Assembly: GCF_030348945.1 (NCBI RefSeq)
Contig: NZ_JAUCEN010000002.1
Coordinates: 3,906,001 to 3,970,000, forward strand
Source of the DNA: Peribacillus sp. ACCC06369
GTDB lineage: Bacteria > Bacillota > Bacilli > Bacillales > DSM-1321
Direction of reading: 5' to 3'
DNA: 64,000 nt
The first letter of the stretch is position 1. Every line of letters begins with the position of its first letter. A program made the translations under genes and the position numbers. The notes below the pieces were generated by a model. The model made no database searches and was not told the DNA's origin. It was given only the letters and a program-made list of their open reading frames with translations. This document shows positions 10,117 through 20,900 of the stretch, one piece after another.

Positions 10117-10146
10117 ATTATATAACACGTTGTATAAATTTGTCAC
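10117..10146 (-). promoter_or_regulatory. Promoter of aceB-aceA with an overlapping inverted repeat
   Basis: On the minus strand GTGACA (10146-10141), an 18-bp spacer and TATAAT (10122-10117) form a near-consensus sigma-A promoter. The -10 lies inside the right half of an imperfect inverted repeat, GTTATAATACA (10085-10095) against TGTATTATATAAC (10114-10126), a plausible repressor site at the transcription start. The regulator is unknown. Confidence 0.65.
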
Positions 10147-10248
10147 CAGTTTTTTCTAAAAAATCTCAAAAAAAGAATTATTTAATGGAAAAGCCTAATT
10201 TATCAATGTTTTCACGGGATAAAAAATTAAAAAATTCTGTTATTATAT

Positions 10249-10292
10249 ACTGTTTCAGCCTCTAAAAAATCATCTTTTCATGGTGAAACAGT
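10249..10292. repeat. Inverted repeat ACTGTTTCA/TGAAACAGT upstream of aceB
   Basis: Perfect 9-bp arms at 10249-10257 and 10284-10292 separated by 26 bp. On the minus strand the distal arm runs into TATAAT (GAAACAGTATATAAT), so it may be an operator over a second, upstream promoter or a looped binding site for a carbon regulator. No T run follows, so it is not a simple terminator. Confidence 0.45.
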
Positions 10293-10346
10293 TAAAATTC
10301 AAATACATTAAATTGCCCAACGTCTTGTCCCATTTCAATTAAATGC

Positions 10347-10377
10347 AAAAAAAACATCCAATGATTACCCTTGGATG
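10347..10377 (-). terminator. Second terminator behind fxsA
   Basis: CATCCAA (10355-10361) and TTGGATG (10371-10377) pair around a 9-nt loop; on the minus strand eight T follow directly (complement of 10347-10354). It backs up the stronger hairpin at 10408-10446. Confidence 0.75.
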
Positions 10378-10407
10378 CTTTTGATAAATTCTTTTTTTAT
10401 CCAGACC

Positions 10408-10446
10408 AAAAAGGCTGCCTAAAAGCTTGAGCCCTTAGACAGCCTT
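10408..10446 (-). terminator. First terminator behind fxsA
   Basis: AAGGCTGCCTAA and TTAGACAGCCTT pair with one mismatch; on the minus strand the stem ends in TTTTT. It lies directly after the fxsA stop codon. Confidence 0.8.
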
Positions 10447-10449
10447 GTA

Positions 10450-10842
10450 TTATTTATGCCGAATGATGGTAACTTTCCCTTTATTCATCCTGTTCATGAT
10501 AAACCGGATAACTATCGGTTTGAGGAGATTCCGGGTTGGCGGAAACACAAGGATCAATCCCATGATATCCGAGATAAGCCCAGGGGACAGCAACAATGCA
10601 GCTCCGATAAAGATACAGATTCCATCAATGATTTCATTTCCAGGCATCATTCCATAACGAATCTGTTCCTGTGCCTTTTTCCATGTTTCCATCCCTTGCC
10701 GTTTAGCCAAATAAGCTCCGATTAAACCTGTGGCTACAATCAGGAACAGCGTTGGCCAAAAACCAATCATATTACCTGACAGCAATAGGACAATGATTTC
10801 AACGACCGGCATCGCAATGATAAACAATAAAAAATATTTCAT
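10450..10842 (-). CDS. fxsA: FxsA family membrane protein
   Basis: 130-residue membrane protein. Seen: a hydrophobic N-terminus (about 1-20) containing the family's MPVVEI, a second helix FWPTLFLIVATGLIGAYLA, KRQGMETWKKAQEQIRYG, and GICIFIGAALLLSPGLISD with a helix, then a basic tail. FxsA was named in E. coli for overexpression that relieves F-exclusion of phage T7; its normal role in Bacillus is unknown. It lies 81 bp downstream of pyk on the same strand, as in B. subtilis (ytzA). Confidence 0.88.
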   Translation of the reverse strand: MKYFLLFIIAMPVVEIIVLLLSGNMIGFWPTLFLIVATGLIGAYLAKRQGMETWKKAQEQIRYGMMPGNEIIDGICIFIGAALLLSPGLISDIMGLILVFPPTRNLLKPIVIRFIMNRMNKGKVTIIRHK

Positions 10843-10923
10843 CTACATTCCTCCTGCACAGCCCATTTCTGGTGCGGTACATCCATCTTACCTCATTGGC
10901 ACGGAATCAGCCAAAATTTCGTT

Positions 10924-12684
10924 TTACAAAACGTTGGCATGTCCATCATAAATGACTCCACGACCTGCATCGACTGTTATTCTTTGCCCATCCGTGAAAA
11001 TTTTTGTTGCGTCCTCCGCCCCAACGATGACCGGAATGCCCAATGTGACTCCTACGACAGCGGCATGGCTTGTCAAACCGCCTTCTTCCGTAATCAATGC
11101 CGCACACTTTTCAATCGCTGGCATCATATCGCGGTCCGAACCGATTGTAACCAATACAGAGCCTGCCGTCACTTTTTCCAAAGCTTCCTTGGCATTCTTG
11201 GCTACAACCACTTCACCTTTCGCAGATTTCCTGCCGATTCCTTGAGCCTTCAAAAGAACTTCTCCTAACACATGAATTTTCATCAGGTTAGTCGTCCCTG
11301 TTTCACCCACAGGCACACCGGCAGTTATGACAACCAAATCCCCATGGGACACTAAGCCGGAATGCAAGCTTTCATCTATTGCGGTTTGAAGCATATCATC
11401 GGTAGTCGTCGCTTTAGGACCAATCTGCGGATAGACTCCCCAAGCCAATGCAAGCCGTCTTGAAACATGATCATTGGATGTAACGGCAATGATCGGTGCT
11501 TTAGGGCGGTATTTAGAAATCATCCGTGCCGTATGGCCACTTTCTGTAGGGGTGATGATTGCTCCGGCATTAAGATTAAGCGCGGTGTGGGCAACGGATT
11601 GACCAATTGCATCCGTGACATTATGACGGTTCACTTTGCTTCTGACTGATAATATATCCCGATAATCAAGCGCGGTTTCAGCACGTGAAGCAATATTATG
11701 CATCGTTTGCACAGCTTCGACAGGATAGGTTCCAGCAGCTGTTTCACCAGAAAGCATGATGGCATCCGTTCCATCAAATATGGCATTGGCGACGTCACTT
11801 GCTTCTGCACGGGTTGGCCTTGGGTTACGCTGCATCGAATCGAGCATTTGTGTAGCCGTTATGACAGGTTTCCCGGCATTATTACATTTTTTGATCATTT
11901 GTTTTTGGACTAATGGCACTTCTTCAGCAGGAATTTCCACTCCCAAGTCGCCACGGGCTACCATCAATCCATCTGAAACTTCCAAGATTTCATCAAGCCG
12001 GTCTACGCCCTCTTGATTTTCGATTTTAGGGATGATTTGAATATGTTCCGCTCCATTTTGCTGCAATAATTCACGCACTTCAAGCACATCGGAAGCCCTA
12101 CGTACAAATGAGGCAGCAATGAAGTCGATCCCCTGTTCGATTCCAAAAAGGATATCTTGTTCATCTTTCTCAGTTATGCCTGGCAGGTTAACCGAAACAC
12201 CTGGAACATTCACGCCTTTTTTGTTCTTAAGTGTACCGCTATTCAATATTTTGGTACGGATTTCTTTTCTTACCTCATCGATCTTCAACACTTCAAGACC
12301 GATCAATCCATCATCCAAAAGGATTTTAGATCCCGGGTGGACATCATGCAGAAGCCCTTCATAGGTAATGGAGAATTTTTCAGGGGTTCCCAGGACTTCA
12401 TTCATGGAAATAATGACTTCATTGCCTGCCATCAGCTCAATGGAATCATTTTCCATATTATTCGTCCGTATTTCAGGTCCTTTTGTATCCAACAGGATAG
12501 CGACCTGTTTACCCGCTTTTTCACTTGCTTCTCTGATATTGCGGATTCTAGCGGCATGTTCTTCATGATTTCCATGAGAAAAGTTAAGCCGGGCCACATT
12601 CATCCCCGCTTCTATTAATTGAACCAGTTTTTCTATACTTTCACTTGCAGGGCCAATCGTACAAACAATCTTGGTTTTACGCAT
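10924..12684 (-). CDS. pyk: Pyruvate kinase with C-terminal phosphohistidine-like domain
   Basis: Last step of glycolysis, PEP to pyruvate with ATP formation. Of 586 residues, about 1-350 form the barrel and inserted B domain ([22 protein letters not shown], the catalytic lysine block [31 protein letters not shown]), 350-470 the allosteric domain, and about 475-586 an extra domain like the PEP-utilising mobile domain with the swivel motif [12 protein letters not shown]. That extension is normal for Bacillus and Geobacillus pyruvate kinases. It follows pfkA by 128 bp; the two form the pfkA-pyk glycolytic operon. Confidence 0.97.
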   Translation of the reverse strand: MRKTKIVCTIGPASESIEKLVQLIEAGMNVARLNFSHGNHEEHAARIRNIREASEKAGKQVAILLDTKGPEIRTNNMENDSIELMAGNEVIISMNEVLGTPEKFSITYEGLLHDVHPGSKILLDDGLIGLEVLKIDEVRKEIRTKILNSGTLKNKKGVNVPGVSVNLPGITEKDEQDILFGIEQGIDFIAASFVRRASDVLEVRELLQQNGAEHIQIIPKIENQEGVDRLDEILEVSDGLMVARGDLGVEIPAEEVPLVQKQMIKKCNNAGKPVITATQMLDSMQRNPRPTRAEASDVANAIFDGTDAIMLSGETAAGTYPVEAVQTMHNIASRAETALDYRDILSVRSKVNRHNVTDAIGQSVAHTALNLNAGAIITPTESGHTARMISKYRPKAPIIAVTSNDHVSRRLALAWGVYPQIGPKATTTDDMLQTAIDESLHSGLVSHGDLVVITAGVPVGETGTTNLMKIHVLGEVLLKAQGIGRKSAKGEVVVAKNAKEALEKVTAGSVLVTIGSDRDMMPAIEKCAALITEEGGLTSHAAVVGVTLGIPVIVGAEDATKIFTDGQRITVDAGRGVIYDGHANVL

Positions 12685-12812
12685 AGTGTCATCCTCCTCT
12701 AAGGAAAACTCGCCGCCTGTCCAACTTTTGAAGACAGGGGCGTAGTGTTTTAGTCACATCTTTCAAATACTCAATTTCATCCAGAGCAGTTCCTATCATT
12801 GATCAATACTGA

Positions 12813-13793
<981 letters not shown>

Positions 13794-14002
13794 CTAATCA
13801 ATTATAAGCTTCATTATATCATTGTACCCTTTTTCAAGCTTCAATAAGCAATAACTGTTTCACTTATACTCACTTGATGTTATAAGCCTAACCGATTCTC
13901 TTCAGAAATTGAAGTAAAATGGCGTAAAAGTTTACATTCTTCACACAAGCCATATTCTTCACTCGTTCTGTAATGAATACTTTTGCTTCAATGAAAGGAT
14001 GA

Positions 14003-14033
14003 AAAAACGTGTTGCCCCAGGCAGCACGTTTTT
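14003..14033 (-). terminator. Terminator behind accA
   Basis: AAAAACGTG and CACGTTTTT pair, with the inner TGCC/GGCA pairing extending the stem. A and T runs on both flanks make it usable in either direction; it closes the malic enzyme-accDA unit before pfkA. Confidence 0.85.
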
Positions 14034-14050
14034 CCTTTTGCAAAATGTGT

Positions 14051-15052
14051 TTATGAATGCTGTTCCACTTCTTCCTTAGGTTCGCCCTCAGGTTGTTTTG
14101 CAAATTCATATTCACCGATTTTCTTGAATTTCATGTAACGCTGGTTGATGAGATCATCACTATTCAATGGCAGAAGTTCATTGAATGAACGTTTAAGGAT
14201 TTCCTTGATGGCTTCTGCCTGTACATTTGCATCACGGTGGGCGCCGCCTCTCACTTCTGGAATGATCTCATCGATGACTCCTAAGCGATTTAAGTCGGGA
14301 GCCGTGATTTTCATTGTTTCCGCAGCCCTCTTGGCCTGAGAAGCATCCTTCCACAGCAAGGCTGCAGCCCCTTCAGGGGAAATGACCGAATATGTTGAAT
14401 TCTCAAGCATGAAAATTCGGTCTCCAACGCCAAGTGCCAATGCACCGCCGCTTCCGCCTTCACCGATGACGATACTGATGACCGGCACCTTCAACCCTGC
14501 CATTTCGAAAAGGTTTTTCGCAATGGCTTCACTTTGCCCGCGCTCTTCAGCAGCTTTACCCGGGAAAGCTCCCTTTGTATCAATGAAACAAATGATAGGC
14601 CGATTGAATTTTTCCGCCTGTTTCATCAGACGCAAAGCTTTTCGATAGCCTTCCGGATGGGGCATGCCAAAGTTGCGACGGATGTTTTCCTTCGTATCCT
14701 TACCTCGTTGATGACCGATGACAGTCACGGCAAGTCCATCAAACTCTGCGATTCCAGCCACGATTGCTTCATCATCCCCATAATAACGATCACCATGAAA
14801 CTCCATGAATTCATTGAATAATAGCGGAATGTAATCAAGCGTCGTCGGACGGGCTGGATGCCGGGCAATCTGAACGCGATCCCACGGTTTTAAATGGTTA
14901 TAAATATCCACTTCCAGCTTCTCTAAACGCTTTTCCAACGTTTCGATTTCAACTGTAAGGTCTACGTCGGCATCCTTCGAAATTGCCTTAAGTTCTTTAA
15001 TCTTATTTCTCAGGTCCGTAACGGGACGCTCGAACTCTAATTCGTAAATCAT
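14051..15052 (-). CDS. accA: Acetyl-CoA carboxylase carboxyltransferase subunit alpha
   Basis: Alpha half of the carboxyltransferase that moves CO2 from biotin to acetyl-CoA, making malonyl-CoA for fatty acid synthesis. 333 residues with the family's coiled N-terminus (about 1-60), [60 protein letters not shown] and [18 protein letters not shown] 15052 is preferred over 15058: it overlaps the accD stop as ATGA and GGTGGTG lies 7 bp before it. The C-terminal tail is acidic. It forms an A2B2 complex with AccD encoded just upstream. Confidence 0.96.
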   Translation of the reverse strand: MIYELEFERPVTDLRNKIKELKAISKDADVDLTVEIETLEKRLEKLEVDIYNHLKPWDRVQIARHPARPTTLDYIPLLFNEFMEFHGDRYYGDDEAIVAGIAEFDGLAVTVIGHQRGKDTKENIRRNFGMPHPEGYRKALRLMKQAEKFNRPIICFIDTKGAFPGKAAEERGQSEAIAKNLFEMAGLKVPVISIVIGEGGSGGALALGVGDRIFMLENSTYSVISPEGAAALLWKDASQAKRAAETMKITAPDLNRLGVIDEIIPEVRGGAHRDANVQAEAIKEILKRSFNELLPLNSDDLINQRYMKFKKIGEYEFAKQPEGEPKEEVEQHS

Positions 15053-15912
15053 GACCATTCACCACCCGGGGCATGGATTTTAAGGATCGTCGTCAAGGTT
15101 TCTTTCATTTTCGTACGATTGACGACTGCATCCAATTGGCCGTGCTTCATCAAGAATTCAGCCGTTTGGAAATCTTCAGGAAGTTCTTCATGAATCGTCT
15201 GTTCAATGATTCTTCGTCCCGCAAAACCAATAAGGGCTCCAGGTTCGGCTAGATTAATATCACCAAGTGACGCGAAACTTGCCGAAACCCCACCTGTGGT
15301 AGGATGAGTCATCATTGATATGATCAGTCCGCCTTCATTGCTGAACATCTTAAGTGCTGCACTTGTCTTTGCCATCTGCATCAAGCTTAAAACACCCTCC
15401 TGCATCCGAGCGCCGCCTGAAGCCGTAAAAATGATAAACGGAATCTTCAATTCACCTGCACGTTCAATGGCACGGGTGATTTTTTCCCCAACAACGGATC
15501 CCATGCTTCCCATCCGGAAATTCGAATCCATGATGGCTGTTGAAACTTGGTACCCATTGATGCTTCCTACTCCTGTAACAACTGCCTCATTAATCTTGGC
15601 TTTCTTTTTATCTTTTTCCAATTTATCCAAGTAATCCGGAAATTCAAGTGGGTTAACTGAAATCATTTCTTTATCAAATTCATTAAAGCTGCCGGCGTCG
15701 AATAAACATTCGATACGCTCATGGGAAGACATCGGATGATGGAACCCACAATGCAGACAGACTTTCTTGTTTTTCACTAATTCTTTTGTATACATGATTT
15801 TTTTACAGCCGGAGCATTTTGTCAAGATTCCTTCTGGTACATCTTGTTTCTCCCGATCAAAAGGAACTGTTGCATATTTCTTCTTAGACTTCGCAAATAG
15901 CTCTTTAAGCAA
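15049..15912 (-). CDS. accD: Acetyl-CoA carboxylase carboxyltransferase subunit beta
   Basis: Beta half of the carboxyltransferase, 287 residues. The N-terminal zinc ribbon is seen as CSGCKKIM and CLHCGFHH (four cysteines, about residues 33-55), followed by the crotonase-like core with [35 protein letters not shown] and [18 protein letters not shown]. The start is TTG at 15912 because GGGAGG lies 7 bp upstream; the frame is open to 15936 but without a ribosome site. It ends overlapping accA by 4 bp. A 90-bp gap separates it from the FadR-type regulator upstream, so it may also have its own promoter. Confidence 0.95.
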   Translation of the reverse strand: MLKELFAKSKKKYATVPFDREKQDVPEGILTKCSGCKKIMYTKELVKNKKVCLHCGFHHPMSSHERIECLFDAGSFNEFDKEMISVNPLEFPDYLDKLEKDKKKAKINEAVVTGVGSINGYQVSTAIMDSNFRMGSMGSVVGEKITRAIERAGELKIPFIIFTASGGARMQEGVLSLMQMAKTSAALKMFSNEGGLIISMMTHPTTGGVSASFASLGDINLAEPGALIGFAGRRIIEQTIHEELPEDFQTAEFLMKHGQLDAVVNRTKMKETLTTILKIHAPGGEWS

Positions 15913-16002
15913 GCTTAATCCTCCCTTTACCACCAATTATCTATTTTATGATACTTGGTACAAACTATATCAGAAATAAAATTAGTATCGTGTAAAAAGG
16001 TG

Positions 16003-16632
16003 TCACTCGTCCTTCGACATATTTCTAATTCTAATAAGATACGTTTCGATGGCTTTTTCTTCATCCCGTTCGAGCAAATATGTAAGAAGTGCCAGATAGT
16101 CTTCTTTTTTCACATTACCCTGTTCCATCTCTGATGTTCTAGCATAGCTGTTGACAATACGCCAAATTCTTTCCAGCAATCGATTACGATTCAATATGGC
16201 AATTCTTAAGAAGAAATCATCATCATGAAATTCATCCTCATTGACCCAGACCATTAAACGTTTGATGTCCTCAGCCTTAGCGAAAAAGGCGACGATCCGC
16301 AAACAGTCTATTTCAATCAGCCTTTTCGTTTCAGCCAAATCTTCTTGAACCTTTTTATCTTGCAAAAAAAAGGTTCCCAGAAGCTCGACTAGCTTATGCT
16401 CCTGGAAATCCCTGATAAACGTCCCTTCACCACGCCTAGTTTCTATTAATCCTAATAGCTCTAAGGCACGCAATGCTTCACGGACAGAGGAACGACCAAC
16501 ATTAAAACGATCCGATAACTCCCGTTCTGATGGGATTTTATCTCCCGGCAAGAGACTGTCCGCTTCAATCATGCTGCGTAGGCTCTCAACGACATCGAGA
16601 TAAATTTTTGATGAAGAAGTACGACCTGCCAA
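16003..16632 (-). CDS. GntR/FadR-family transcriptional regulator
   Basis: Repressor-type protein of 209 residues. The N-terminal winged helix (about 8-75) reads GDKIPSERELSDRFNVGRSSVREALRALELLGLIETRRGEGTFI, the hallmark of GntR regulators, followed by an all-helical C-terminal domain of FCD type (about 90-205). It starts at TTG 16632, with GAGGAA 8 bp before it, only 5 bp behind the malic enzyme stop, so the two are co-transcribed; accDA follows. Members of this subfamily sense organic or fatty acids and bind sites like TGGTNNNACCA. A perfect palindrome of that kind sits in front of the malic enzyme gene, so autoregulation of the unit is likely. B. subtilis lacks a gene at this point. Exact effector unknown. 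Confidence 0.85.
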   Translation of the reverse strand: MAGRTSSSKIYLDVVESLRSMIEADSLLPGDKIPSERELSDRFNVGRSSVREALRALELLGLIETRRGEGTFIRDFQEHKLVELLGTFFLQDKKVQEDLAETKRLIEIDCLRIVAFFAKAEDIKRLMVWVNEDEFHDDDFFLRIAILNRNRLLERIWRIVNSYARTSEMEQGNVKKEDYLALLTYLLERDEEKAIETYLIRIRNMSKDE

Positions 16633-16637
16633 ATTAA

Positions 16638-17879
16638 TTATTCCTCACTTTTTCCAATGATCGCTAATTTCCTTGTTTTTTCTTTAATTTCCTCGGGATC
16701 CACATTAATTCTAGCCACTCCCGTTTCCATCGCTGCCTTGGCAACAGCCGCCGCAACCGCAGGCGCTACCCTCTCATCAAAAGGAGCAGGGATAACGTAG
16801 TCTTCATTCAACTCATGTTCCTGTATTAAACTGGCAATGGCTTGTACTGCAGCAACCTTCATTTTTTCATTGATATGAGTCGCACGTACATCTAACGCTC
16901 CACGGAAAATCCCTGGGAAAGCAAGGACGTTATTGACCTGATTCGGGAAATCCGAACGACCTGTTCCAACAACCTTGGCACCCGCTGCTTTCGCATCTTC
17001 CGGCATGATTTCCGGATCTGGATTAGCCATCGCAAAGATGATTGCATCCCGATTCATCGAAGAAACCATTTCTTTGGTCAATGCACCTGCAGCAGAAACA
17101 CCTATAAATACATCAGCGTCTTGAATGACAGTTTCCAAAGGTCCTGAAATCTTATTTCGATTGGTCACTTTCGCCACTTGTTCTTTTATATCATTCATAC
17201 CTGTCGAACGGCCCTCATAAATGGCACCCTTCGTATCACACATGATTATGTCACGAACTCCATAGCTATAAAGCAATTTAATGATGGCAATGCCCGCAGC
17301 GCCTGCCCCATTCGCTACCACTTTAATTTCTGACATTGATTTATTCACAAGTCGTAATGCATTTACAAGACCGGCAACAGTCACAATGGCTGTACCATGC
17401 TGATCATCATGAAAAACAGGGATATTCATTTCTTTCTTAAGACGTTCTTCAATTTCAAAACAATTTGGTGCGGCAATGTCCTCTAAGTTCACTCCACCGA
17501 AAGTCGGTTCGAGTAATTTAACGGTCTCTACAATTTTGTCCACATCCGTCGTTTTTAAACAGATAGGGAAAGCGTCCACTCCAGCGAAGCTTTTAAATAA
17601 AACGGCTTTTCCTTCCATAACCGGCATAGCAGCTTCAGGACCGATGTTTCCAAGTCCCAACACAGCCGTTCCATCAGAAATAACTGCAACAGTATTCCCT
17701 TTCATTGTATAGTCATAAACGGTTTCCGGCTTCTCGTAAATTTCTTTACAAGGTTCTGCGACACCAGGAGAATAAGCCAGGCTTAAATCCACTGCATTCC
17801 TTACCTGTACTTTCGAAACTGTTTCTAATTTTCCTTGATTCAAGCGATGCATATGTAATGCTTCTTCTCTTAATGTCAT
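16638..17879 (-). CDS. ytsJ: NAD(P)-dependent malic enzyme (YtsJ/MaeB type, short form)
   Basis: Oxidative decarboxylation of malate to pyruvate. 413 residues, the short bacterial malic enzyme without a phosphotransacetylase domain. Seen: LAYSPGVAEPCKEI, the substrate/metal block AVLFKSFAGVDAFPICL, EDIAAPNCFEIEERL, FHDDQHGTAIVTVAGL, the dinucleotide fold VVANGAGAAGIAI and ANPDPEIMPEDAKAAG. Start ATG 17879 follows TTAGGAGTGAAACT; an upstream in-frame codon at 17912 has no ribosome site. First gene of malic enzyme-fadR-like-accD-accA. Pyruvate and NADPH produced here would feed acetyl-CoA and fatty acid synthesis, which fits the downstream accDA genes. Confidence 0.93.
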   Translation of the reverse strand: MTLREEALHMHRLNQGKLETVSKVQVRNAVDLSLAYSPGVAEPCKEIYEKPETVYDYTMKGNTVAVISDGTAVLGLGNIGPEAAMPVMEGKAVLFKSFAGVDAFPICLKTTDVDKIVETVKLLEPTFGGVNLEDIAAPNCFEIEERLKKEMNIPVFHDDQHGTAIVTVAGLVNALRLVNKSMSEIKVVANGAGAAGIAIIKLLYSYGVRDIIMCDTKGAIYEGRSTGMNDIKEQVAKVTNRNKISGPLETVIQDADVFIGVSAAGALTKEMVSSMNRDAIIFAMANPDPEIMPEDAKAAGAKVVGTGRSDFPNQVNNVLAFPGIFRGALDVRATHINEKMKVAAVQAIASLIQEHELNEDYVIPAPFDERVAPAVAAAVAKAAMETGVARINVDPEEIKEKTRKLAIIGKSEE

Positions 17880-17899
17880 AGTTTCACTCCTAAAACAAA

Positions 17900-17987
17900 T
17901 TGGGTAACCCAAATCATATATGCTGAAATCTAGTGGTCAGACCACAGCGGCCTGTTTTCAATATAACATAACTATTAAAGTTGTAAA
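17900..17987 (-). promoter_or_regulatory. Promoter of the malic enzyme unit with two palindromic operators
   Basis: On the minus strand TTTACA (17987-17982), 16 bp, then TATATT (17965-17960) with an extended TG gives a good promoter. Downstream lie two 13-bp palindromes with odd centre base: GTGGTCAGACCAC (17933-17945, about +8 to +20) and TTGGGTAACCCAA (17900-17912). Centres are 33 bp apart, close to three helical turns. The first matches the TGGTNNNACCA type bound by FadR-family regulators, one of which is encoded by the second gene of the unit. Confidence 0.7.
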
Positions 17988-17991
17988 ACAG

Positions 17992-20900
17992 TTATTCTCT
18001 CTTGTAAACCACATTCCCTTTTCCAACCATGTCAAATAGTGCCTGCATCAGACTATCTGTAGGATTGACCCAATCCCAATAAGATAGCTGTACATAGCGG
18101 TTTTCCCTCTCGTAAAAAAGCATCACCTTGGTTTCACCGCTATGCTGCATTAAAATTTTTTTTATTTTTTGCAGTGTTTCCTTCGTTTGCTTGCCAGCCT
18201 CAATTTTCAGGAATATCGTTCCGTTTTTTTCCTCTTTCATCTGCTTCACTTTTTCAAGCGGGTATACGTTCTTGATCAGGAGTTGTGTTTTTCCATCCCG
18301 TTCTTCCAATGTCCCTTGCAGCATAACGAGTTGTCCATTATTCAAGTCGGCAGAGTGGTTTTTATAAACATTGGGAAAAACGACCGCTTCAATGTCTCCC
18401 TCTTCATCACTAACGCTCAAAAAAGCCATCACATCGCCCTTTTTAGTCCTTATGGTTTTAACCGACGTAATGTATGCGCCAAGTAAGACTTTCGATTCCT
18501 TTTTATTGGTTGCTTCGTCTATGGTCAAACATCCGAAGTACTGAAAAAGTTCCCTGTAGCTGGTCACCGGATGATTCGATAGATAAAGCCCCAAGGCGCT
18601 TTTTTCCAATGAGAGTTTATGCTCGATGGGAATAGGCTCGACCTTGTTGTATTTCGGTTTGAGTGAAAATTCGCCGTCCGAAAACATATCGAATAGATCA
18701 TCATCTGGATTAACCAATTCCGTATGGCTGATCGCTACGTCCAAACTCGCCAACAATGTTGCCCGGTCTTCACCGAATTCATCAAATGCACCTGAATGCA
18801 CAAGCGCCTCCAACACTTTTCTATTTACGATTTTTCCTGAAACGCGTAAACAGAAATCGAATAAATCAGCGAACTTCTTTTGCCGTCTGGCAGCAAAGAT
18901 TTCTTTTAAAACCGTACCGCCTATTCCCTTTATGGCCCCAAGGCTAAAACGGATCCCTTCCTTTTCCGGTAAAAACGGGTATCCGCTCCGGTTAATCGAG
19001 GGTGTCAAAACCGTTATCCCTTTCTTTTTTGCCTCACGGATATATTGGGAAATCTTTTCATCATTCCCGACGACCGACGTCATGAGTGCTGCCATGAAAT
19101 ATTCCGGATGGTGGGTTTTCAAGTAACCCAGCTGATAAGCGATGACACTATACGCCACCGCATGGCTTCGGTTGAATCCATAGTTAGCGAAGCGGACGAT
19201 CAAGGAATAAATCTCATCTGCCGTTCTTTCGGAATACCCTTGTTTCAACGAGCCGCTCACAAAATGCTGCCGCTCTTGATCCAGCACATCCTTCTTCTTC
19301 TTCGAAACGGCACGGCGGAGCAGGTCAGCCTCGCCAAGTGAAAATCCGGCTAGGCGGGAAGCAATTTGCATGATTTGTTCTTGATAAACGATGACTCCGT
19401 ATGTAGGCTCAAGAATATCCTTCAAATCCTGGTGCAGGTAATCGATGGGGGCCAGTCCATGTTTCCGCTCGATGAACAGCGGTATATTTTCCATCGGACC
19501 TGGACGATATAGGGCATTGACCGCAACGATATCCTCGAATCGGTTCGGTTTCAGCTTGATCAAAACCTTTCGGATGCCATCTGACTCAAATTGAAACACG
19601 CCAGTTGTTTCACCTCTACCTAAAAGGGCTAACGTCTCGGGGTCATCCATTGGGATATGGGACAGGTCCAGCTTTTTCCCGGTTCCTTTATGGATGTTCT
19701 TTAAGATATTATCGATGAGCGTCAAATTACGGAGTCCAAGAAAATCCATTTTAAGCAGTCCCAGTTCTTCGAGGAGGTCCATTGGGTATTGAGTCAGATG
19801 GATACCGTCATGTCCTCCCTGAATCGGGATATGCTCGGTGAGTGCCTGATCGCTGATGACGACGCCTGCCGCATGTGTCGAAGCATGTCGGGGCAGCCCT
19901 TCAAGCAATAACGCCGTTTGAAAAAGTTTTTGATTAAGGTCACTCTCATTAACGAACTCCCTCAGCCTTTTCGATTCCTTGTATGCTTCAGGAAGCGTGA
20001 TGCCCAGACGGCCTGGAATCATTTTCGATACCGCTTCCTGTTCCTTTGAATTCAAGCCGAAAACACGTCCTGTATCCCTTAAGGCAGCTTTGGCAGCTAA
20101 TGTTCCGAACGTAATGATTTGTGCTACATGAAGTTCCCCGTATTTCTTCGCGACATAGGCAATCACTTCTTCACGGCGGTTATCCGGAAAATCAATGTCG
20201 ATATCCGGCATCGAGACACGTTCAGGATTCAGGAAACGCTCGAACAGCAAGGAATGTTCGATTGGATCGACATCCGTTATCGACAGCACATAAGCGACCA
20301 TCGATCCGGCGGCCGATCCCCTTCCAGGACCAGTCAGGATTTGATGGTCCTTAGCGAATTTCATGAAATCCCAAACGATTAAAAAGTAATCGCTGAATTT
20401 CATCTTGGCAATGACATCCAATTCATACCGAAGGCGCTCTTCATATTGAATGGATGGCTCCGGCATTCTTTTCTTCAACCCTTGGAAACAGACGGCTTCG
20501 AGCATTTCCTCTGCAGTTATTCCCTCTTCAGTAGGATACTTAGGCAGCAGTGATCGATGAAACGGAATTTCCAGATTGCATTGCGCGGCTATATAAAGTG
20601 TATTTTCGAGTGCATCAGGTCTGTCATGGAATAGTTCAGCTATCTGAGCCCGGCTTTTCAAATAAAATTGATTGGATTCAAGAACCGTATGCGCCTCATC
20701 CGCCAGCTTGTCTCCATTTCCTATTGCCAGAAGGACTTCTTGAGCGAGTGCATCGCTTTCGTTCAAATAATAGACCGGATTCGTAGCGACAATCTTTATC
20801 TCTAAATCTCTCGCCAACTGGCTAATGGCTTCGTTACCTTTCTCCTCATCCGTAATCGAAAGTCTCTGTATGGATACGAAAAAGTTATCATGACCAAAAA

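Larger units (their letters stand above)
10052..10449. other. Intergenic region between fxsA and aceB (no gene seen)
   Basis: A very AT-rich gap of about 400 bp. It contains the aceB promoter, a 9-bp inverted repeat ACTGTTTCA/TGAAACAGT (10249-10257 and 10284-10292), and two terminators for fxsA. No coding frame with a ribosome binding site is present. Confidence 0.6.

Noticed and set aside
12157..12618. 153-codon plus-strand frame inside pyk
   Set aside because: Antisense shadow of pyk.
18626..19126. 166-codon plus-strand frame inside dnaE
   Set aside because: Antisense shadow of dnaE; no independent start signals.
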